Positions 16,199 through 20,609 of a stretch of 20,609 nucleotides of DNA are shown here, piece by piece. How positions within the stretch are numbered: the first letter of the stretch is position 1; the number at the start of each line of letters is the position of its first letter. Source of the stretch: Candidatus Aminicenantota bacterium (GTDB taxonomy: Bacteria; Acidobacteriota; Aminicenantia; Aminicenantales; UBA4085); NCBI GenBank assembly GCA_003154255.1, contig PMCY01000242.1, positions 1 through 20,609 of the forward strand, given 5' to 3'. Position numbers and translations under genes: made by a program. Below the pieces are notes generated by a model. That model searched no databases, was not told where the DNA came from, and was given only the letters and a program-made list of their open reading frames with translations.

Positions 16199-16239
16199 AA
16201 GGGATAGATCTTGAAAATAAGACGATCGGGCGGGCGAGG

Positions 16240-16279
16240 GGCGAACCGGGTAAAACCCGCGTGTTTTACCCGGTTTGCC
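16240..16279. other. Strong stem-loop just upstream of the rnr ribosome-binding site
   Basis: Arms 16244-16256 (AACCGGGTAAAAC) and 16263-16275 (GTTTTACCCGGTT) are perfectly complementary over 13 bp around a 6-nt loop. One G-U and three further G-C pairs extend the stem to 17 bp (16240-16279). No T-run follows on either strand, so it is not a classical intrinsic terminator. The left arm can also form a short local hairpin (CGGGT/ACCCG, 16247-16259) that competes with the long stem. It ends 12 nt before the AGGA site of rnr. It could be an RNA regulatory element, a processing site, an operator or a REP-like palindrome. Confidence 0.75.
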
Positions 16280-16301
16280 GCGAGGCCGCCCAGGATTCAT
16301 T

Positions 16302-18389
16302 ATGAATTTCGAAAACCGCATTCTTGAAGCGCTCCGGCAGAAGCGGCTGGGACTCACCTTGCAGGAAATCTTCAGCGATCTCCGCGCCCCGCGCAAGGAG
16401 CGCGGCCGGATCGAGGGCCACCTTCGGGAGATGGAGGGGCGCGGCCTCGTCCGTCGCGTTAAGGCGCGATATCTCCTGCCCCCGGATTCCGACATTCTCC
16501 GAGGCCGCTTTCAGACATCCGGCCGCGGTTTTGGTTTCGTTGTGCCAGAGGAGGGAGACGCGGAGGATGTCTTCGTTCCGGCCCGCTTCGCTGAGGGCGC
16601 CGTCAACGGCGATTTGGTCGAGGTCCTTTTCAAGCCCAAAGGCCTGAAGGGCCGGCCCGAGGGCCGCGTCGTGCGTATTTTGAAAAAAGAGCGCAAGCAA
16701 CTGCTCGGCGTCTACGCCGAACATTACGGCCAGCCTCGGATCATCCCCTTTGAGCTGGCTTTGCCGACGGAGATGCCCCTGGCCTCGCGGGCGGGAAAGT
16801 TCCCGGCGCCGGGCATGATCATCGCCGCCGATCGCGCCACCTTGATCCTCACGGATGTCTTCGGATTTCCCGACGATCCCGGCGTCGACACCCGGGTCGT
16901 CATCCGCCGCTACGGGTTGTCTGAAAATTTCAGTCCCGAGGTCCTCGCCGAGGCCGAAGCGGCAGCCGTCCGCGACGACCTGGTCGTCCGCGACAACCGG
17001 GTTGCGCGGAGCGATGACGAGGACGCCGCGCGCGCCGACCACCGCGGCTGGACGACGTTCACGATCGATGGCGAAAATGCCCAGGATTTTGACGACGCCG
17101 TCAGCATCCGGCGCCTGGACGGCGGTCGGTGGCTCCTGGGCGTCCATATCGCCGACGTCTCGTATTACGTCCGCCCCGGCACGGCGCTCGATTCTGAAGC
17201 CTACGCCCGGGCCACCAGCGTCTATTTCTCCGGCCTCACCCTGCCCATGCTTCCCGAGCGCTTGTCCAACGACGTCTGCAGCCTGCGCCCCCGCGAGGAT
17301 CGCCGGGCCTTCTCGGTCGAGATGGAAATCGGCGCGGACGGCGACGTCACGAACTCCGTGTTCCGGCCCTCGCTCATTTGCACCGCCGATCGCCTGACCT
17401 ATACCGCGGTTCATAAGGTCCTTCAAGGCGATGAGGAAGAGCGCCGCCGCCTGGCCCCCCTGGTGCCCGACCTTCTGGCGATGGGCGAGCTGGCCGCCCT
17501 CCTGCGCCGCCGCCGGTTGGCCGACGGCAGCCTGGACTTCGACCTGATCGAGCCCGAGCTTGTCTATGCCGAAGGCCGCCTGACCGGCGTGGCCGGCTTT
17601 TCTCAAAACGAAGCCAACAAGCTGATCGAGGAATTCATGGTCGCGGCCAACGTGGCCGTGGCCTCGCGCCTGTCCGCCCGCGGGGTCCCGGCGATCTACC
17701 GCGTTCACGAACCGCCGTCCGAGGCCGACCTGGATAAGCTGCGCGAGATGCTGGCCCATTTCGGAATCATGCTCCCGCCGCCTGCGGCGATCACGTCGCG
17801 CGACCTGCAGGCCGCCATACGGGCGGCGGAAGGCAAAAAGAGTGAAAAATTCGTCAATGTCCAGGTTCTCAGGGCCCTGCGGCTGGCCGTGTACGCCGTG
17901 GAGAACATTGGTCATTACGGCCTGGCCAAGAAGTATTACACCCATTTTACGTCGCCCATCCGCCGCTACCCGGACCTCCTCGTCCATCGTATCCTCAAGG
18001 CCCACCTTCGCGGCGTCCCGGCGGACGTTCCGCTTCTGGACAAGGCCGCAGGGCATTCGTCCGAGCGGGAAAGGCGGGCGGACGCGGCGGAGAAGGATCT
18101 TCTCGAATGGCGTATCTTCCGCTTTCTTAAAAGCCGGTTGGGCGACGAGTTCGATGGCGTCATCACCGACGTCAACCGGGCCGGACTCGTCGTGGCGCTG
18201 GACGATTTCTTCGTCGAAGGCGTTGTCGCTTATGCCGACCTGGGCGGCGATTATTACCGGCGAAAATCGCCGGCCGTTCTGGCGGGCCGGCGGACGGGGA
18301 AAAAATTTGAGCTCGGACAGGAGATGAAGGTTCAGCTGGCGGCGGTCGATCCGATCCTTCGCCGCATGACCCTTGTTCCAGTCGAATGA
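16302..18389 (+). CDS. rnr: Ribonuclease R (RNB/S1 exoribonuclease)
   Basis: 695 aa. Processive 3'-5' exoribonuclease that degrades structured RNA in mRNA and rRNA quality control. An N-terminal winged-helix domain (about 1-65, LGLTLQEIFSDLRAPRKERG) precedes cold-shock/OB domains (about 70-230, RGFGFVVPEEGDAEDVFVPA). The RNB catalytic domain begins WTTFTIDGENAQDFDDAVSI with D256, D262, D264 and D265 as the metal-binding set, and ends YYTHFTSPIRRYPDLLVHR. The C-terminal S1 domain (about 608-692) begins GDEFDGVITDVNRAGLVV. It is somewhat shorter than E. coli RNase R and lacks the Lys-rich tail. I chose the ATG at 16302 over a TTG nine codons upstream because AGGA lies 6 nt before it and the family N-terminus fits. 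A strong hairpin precedes the start and a SelB-like gene follows 52 nt after the stop. Confidence 0.95.
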   Translation: MNFENRILEALRQKRLGLTLQEIFSDLRAPRKERGRIEGHLREMEGRGLVRRVKARYLLPPDSDILRGRFQTSGRGFGFVVPEEGDAEDVFVPARFAEGAVNGDLVEVLFKPKGLKGRPEGRVVRILKKERKQLLGVYAEHYGQPRIIPFELALPTEMPLASRAGKFPAPGMIIAADRATLILTDVFGFPDDPGVDTRVVIRRYGLSENFSPEVLAEAEAAAVRDDLVVRDNRVARSDDEDAARADHRGWTTFTIDGENAQDFDDAVSIRRLDGGRWLLGVHIADVSYYVRPGTALDSEAYARATSVYFSGLTLPMLPERLSNDVCSLRPREDRRAFSVEMEIGADGDVTNSVFRPSLICTADRLTYTAVHKVLQGDEEERRRLAPLVPDLLAMGELAALLRRRRLADGSLDFDLIEPELVYAEGRLTGVAGFSQNEANKLIEEFMVAANVAVASRLSARGVPAIYRVHEPPSEADLDKLREMLAHFGIMLPPPAAITSRDLQAAIRAAEGKKSEKFVNVQVLRALRLAVYAVENIGHYGLAKKYYTHFTSPIRRYPDLLVHRILKAHLRGVPADVPLLDKAAGHSSERERRADAAEKDLLEWRIFRFLKSRLGDEFDGVITDVNRAGLVVALDDFFVEGVVAYADLGGDYYRRKSPAVLAGRRTGKKFELGQEMKVQLAAVDPILRRMTLVPVE

Positions 18390-18441
18390 CCCCCCGGGGC
18401 TCTTTTTTGGTACAATGAAGCGGAAAGGATATCCCGGCCTT

Positions 18442-19368
18442 ATGACCCCCTCTCCCCGAAAGAAAAGCGATCGCCCGGCGGGAGCCACCGGAAAAAGGAC
18501 GCCGGCCGCCTCCAAACCCCGGCGCTCGTCCCCGACGCGTTCGACCAAGACCCGCGTTCCTTCCCCGGCCGCACTCCCGCCGATGCCTCTCGCACCCGGC
18601 GCCTATCCGGGCGACCTGGAAAAGCTTGATGCCCTCGTCCGGGCCCAGGGCGTACGCGGGCTCACGGAGGAGACGGCCACAATCCATCTGCCGCTCGAAG
18701 CGCCCGCGCTCACGGCCTTGGCCCAACAGCTCGAAGAGATCGGCCGTGTCCGCATCTTGTCCTTCCGGCCGCTGTATCTTCTGGCCCAGGAGGCCGTCGA
18801 TTTTCTGGGCGGAAAGCTGACCGCTTATATCGAGGCTTTTCATCTGACCCATCTCAAGGAGCCCGGGGTGGACTTCAAGCGCCTGGCCGACCATTTTGAC
18901 GTGCCCCGCACCGTTCTCAAGTTGGCTCTCAAATCGCTGGTCCACGATGCGACGCTCAAGGAACACGAAGAGGCTTTCGCGCTGGCCGGCTTCAAGCGGG
19001 AGCTTCCGATCCGCGAGGAAAAGGCCCTGGAAAAGCTCGAGGAGATGTGCTTCGGCGGCGATTTCCGGGCCCTGACGCTCCGCGACATCCACCAACAGTA
19101 CGATATCGCCCTGCCCAAGCTGGAGGCCATGCTGGACGAGCTCATCGAGCGGCGGCGCATCATCTCCGGCCAGGACGGCTTCTACCTGCATGCCCGCTGG
19201 CTGGAGGAGCTGACCGCCAAATTGCGGGCTTTGGGCAAGAAAGAGCTGACCATCGCCGAATTTAAAGGTCTGACCGGACTAAGCCGGAAATTCGCCATCC
19301 CCTTGTTGGAGCTGCTGGACGAACGGGGCGTCACCCGCCGCCGCGGCTCGGTGCGGGAGATCCTCTGA
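18442..19368 (+). CDS. SelB C-terminal-like winged-helix protein without a GTPase domain
   Basis: 308 aa from the ATG at 18442. A basic Lys/Arg/Pro/Ser-rich tail (1-50) precedes what look like four consecutive winged-helix units (roughly 57-118, 125-183, 193-250 and 255-308). The last two recall WHD3-WHD4 of the selenocysteine elongation factor SelB: TIAEFKGLTGLSRKFAIPLL then ELLDERGVTRRRG closely follows the SelB end pattern (Thr-rich helix, TSRKYA, LLE-D, TRR-GD). WHD4 of SelB binds the SECIS hairpin in mRNA. No EF-Tu-like GTPase or domains II/III are encoded here or just upstream, where rnr ends intact, so this is not simply a broken selB. The probable role is RNA or DNA binding, inferred. 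An in-frame ATG at 18415 is an alternative start; AAGGA lies 12 nt before 18442. It may be co-transcribed with rnr. Confidence 0.78.
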   Translation: MTPSPRKKSDRPAGATGKRTPAASKPRRSSPTRSTKTRVPSPAALPPMPLAPGAYPGDLEKLDALVRAQGVRGLTEETATIHLPLEAPALTALAQQLEEIGRVRILSFRPLYLLAQEAVDFLGGKLTAYIEAFHLTHLKEPGVDFKRLADHFDVPRTVLKLALKSLVHDATLKEHEEAFALAGFKRELPIREEKALEKLEEMCFGGDFRALTLRDIHQQYDIALPKLEAMLDELIERRRIISGQDGFYLHARWLEELTAKLRALGKKELTIAEFKGLTGLSRKFAIPLLELLDERGVTRRRGSVREIL

Positions 19369-19397
19369 GGCGGCCCGCTCGAGCGGAGGATCGATCG

Positions 19398-20609
19398 ATG
19401 CCGGTGAAAATCCTCCGCGCAAACGCTCCAACCGCGGAAAAGCGGGCCGACTCCGACCGCGTCAACCAAATCCAGGGCCGGCTCGTGGCCCTTTTGTCCG
19501 GGACGTCCGGCCTGATCGCGGGACTTCGCCTCTGTCTGGACGCCGCCTTGGGAATCTCCGGGCTGGACTGCGGCGCGATCTACGTTCCGGCCCCGCGCGG
19601 CCGCGGCCTTGTCCTTAAGGTCCATCGCGGGCTGTCGCCGGCTTTCGTCCGCAGCCTTAAGATCGTCCCTCCCGATTCCCCCTTTCTCGTCGCCATCCGG
19701 CGGGGGAAGACCGCCTGCTCCCACGGCCAGAAGATGTTCCCGGAATCCCGATTCTCCGAGACCACTCCGGAGCGCCGCGAGCGGCTGAAAGCCGTCGTCG
19801 GTATCCCCATCATGGCCAAGGGCAAGGTCATTGCCTGCATGAACCTGGGCTCGCATGCGGTCGATGCCGTCCCCGGACCTGTCCAACGGTCCCTCGAGGC
19901 GGTCGCCGGCCAGATCGGACTGGCCTTGATGCGCCTGCGGGCCGAGGAATCCGTCCGCGAGAGCGAAGCGAAATACCGCAAGCTGATCGATGACGCCGGC
20001 GATGCCATCTTCCTTGTCGACGTAGAAACGGGCGCCATCATCGAGGCCAACCGGCGCGCGGCCGTGTTGACCGGGCGCAGCCTGGGAGAGCTCGTCGGCA
20101 GGCATTTCACTTCGCTTCATCCGCCCCGCCAATCCGAGCAGTACAGGAAGCTGTTCGCCGAACATGTGATCCGGCGTTCCGCCGTGCTGGCCGATGGCGC
20201 CGTTCAGCACAAGGACGGGCGGATCTTGCCCGTGGAGATCTCTTCCAGCCTCATCGAATGGCGCGGTCGGAGGATGCAGCAAGGGATCTTCCGGGAGATG
20301 ACCGAGCGCCGCGAGGCCGAGCAGAAACAGAAACGCTCCCACGAGGCCCTCCGCCGCCTGGCCGCGAGGCTGGCCGAGACCCAGGAGAACGAACGGCGGC
20401 GGATCGCCCGCGAGCTGCACGACCAGGTCGGCCAGACGATCGCCGGCCTGGCCCTCAGCTTGAACCAGTTCCTGAGCATTCTGCCCTTGGGCCACGATGA
20501 TGCGTTACGCGGACGATTGTCCGCCTATGTCAGCTTGTTGGAAGAGACGACCGCTCGTATCCGAGGCGTCATCGCCGATCTCCGGCCGCCTCTCCTCGAC
20601 GAATACGGG
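19398..20609 (+). CDS. Cytosolic GAF-PAS sensor histidine kinase, NarL-partner type (3' end beyond window)
   Basis: 404 codons read from the ATG at 19398, which has GGAGGA 7 nt upstream; the frame is open to the window edge. A GAF domain spans about 25-180 (LRLCLDAALGISGLDCGAIY, VVGIPIMAKGKVIACMNLGS). A PAS domain starts at about 190 (YRKLIDDAGDAIFLVD, IIEANRRAAVLTGRSLGELV) and ends GIFREMTERREAE. A short coiled coil leads to the HisKA_3 dimerisation/phosphoacceptor segment, ENERRRIARELHDQVGQTIA, with the phosphorylated His at H341, followed by the LRPPLLDEYG motif typical of NarX/DegS-type kinases. The ATPase domain must lie beyond the edge. No signal peptide or membrane segment is seen, so it should sense a cytosolic signal. 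Its partner is expected to be a NarL/FixJ-type regulator just downstream; the atypical receiver at 9934 is unlikely because it lacks the Asp. Confidence 0.92.
   Translation, partial: MPVKILRANAPTAEKRADSDRVNQIQGRLVALLSGTSGLIAGLRLCLDAALGISGLDCGAIYVPAPRGRGLVLKVHRGLSPAFVRSLKIVPPDSPFLVAIRRGKTACSHGQKMFPESRFSETTPERRERLKAVVGIPIMAKGKVIACMNLGSHAVDAVPGPVQRSLEAVAGQIGLALMRLRAEESVRESEAKYRKLIDDAGDAIFLVDVETGAIIEANRRAAVLTGRSLGELVGRHFTSLHPPRQSEQYRKLFAEHVIRRSAVLADGAVQHKDGRILPVEISSSLIEWRGRRMQQGIFREMTERREAEQKQKRSHEALRRLAARLAETQENERRRIARELHDQVGQTIAGLALSLNQFLSILPLGHDDALRGRLSAYVSLLEETTARIRGVIADLRPPLLDEYG

Noticed and set aside
18386..18407. CCCC/GGGG next to a six-T run after rnr, a possible terminator
   Set aside because: The complementary bases are almost adjacent, leaving no workable loop and only about four pairs.
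16266..18548. A 760-codon open frame on the minus strand opposite rnr
   Set aside because: It is the antisense shadow of a clear RNase R and shows no motif or start signal of its own.
18442..19368. Evidence for selenocysteine insertion in this window
   Set aside because: Only SelB-like winged-helix domains are present; I saw no GTPase domain, no in-frame UGA within a conserved protein, no SECIS-like element after a UGA and no tRNA-Sec.
1..20609. CRISPR arrays, tRNA or rRNA genes, complete insertion sequences, phage genes
   Set aside because: No regularly spaced repeats, cloverleaf-like segments, rRNA-like conserved stretches or transposase/integrase motifs were found on either strand by reading.

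Overview
The window is a GC-rich piece of a Gram-negative bacterial chromosome with densely packed genes. Several proteins point to Candidatus Aminicenantes or another Acidobacteriota-related lineage: an exported GWxTD-domain protein with C-terminal TPRs, a secreted 6-bladed beta-propeller protein, a beta-barrel with an N-terminal SH3-like domain, a Tat-exported DUF362 protein next to a polyferredoxin, and an archaeal-type phosphoglycerate mutase. This placement is inferred from gene content only; the window has no rRNA gene.

Layout. Positions 1-6216 are all on the minus strand. In transcription order they hold a 6-bladed beta-propeller protein with its own promoter (5107-6216), phosphoglycerate mutase apgM with its own promoter (3748-4950), and a tight cluster of AMIN-domain cell-wall amidase (2402-3679), Tat-exported DUF362 protein (1489-2397) and a membrane polyferredoxin that runs off the left edge (1-1508). 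A divergent promoter region (6217-6357) separates these from dnaE (6358-9846, plus). Next come a response-regulator-like protein lacking its phosphoacceptor Asp (9934-10551) and biotin-protein ligase (10574-11308). A convergent minus-strand pair follows: the outer-membrane barrel (13458-14594) and the GWxTD/TPR protein (11333-13444). From 14711 everything is on the plus strand: type III pantothenate kinase coaX, a 157-bp MITE-like element with perfect 17-bp terminal inverted repeats, an unrecognised 186-aa protein whose ATG directly abuts the element, a strong RNA/DNA hairpin, RNase R (rnr), a free-standing protein that resembles the C-terminal winged-helix half of SelB without its GTPase, and a GAF-PAS-histidine kinase cut by the right edge.

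How the genes work together. Most are housekeeping: replication, cofactor attachment and synthesis (biotin, CoA), glycolysis, RNA decay and cell-wall cleavage. The envelope genes form two candidate functional units: amidase, DUF362 and polyferredoxin (export plus electron transfer across the membrane), and beta-barrel plus GWxTD/TPR protein.

The most unusual part is 15.4-19.4 kb. A small AT-rich mobile element has landed exactly between a stop codon and a start codon, a 13-17 bp hairpin sits just before the rnr ribosome-binding site, and rnr is followed by a SelB-like winged-helix protein with no elongation-factor domain. No tRNA, rRNA, CRISPR array or complete insertion sequence was seen. 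All intergenic stretches are under 300 bp.
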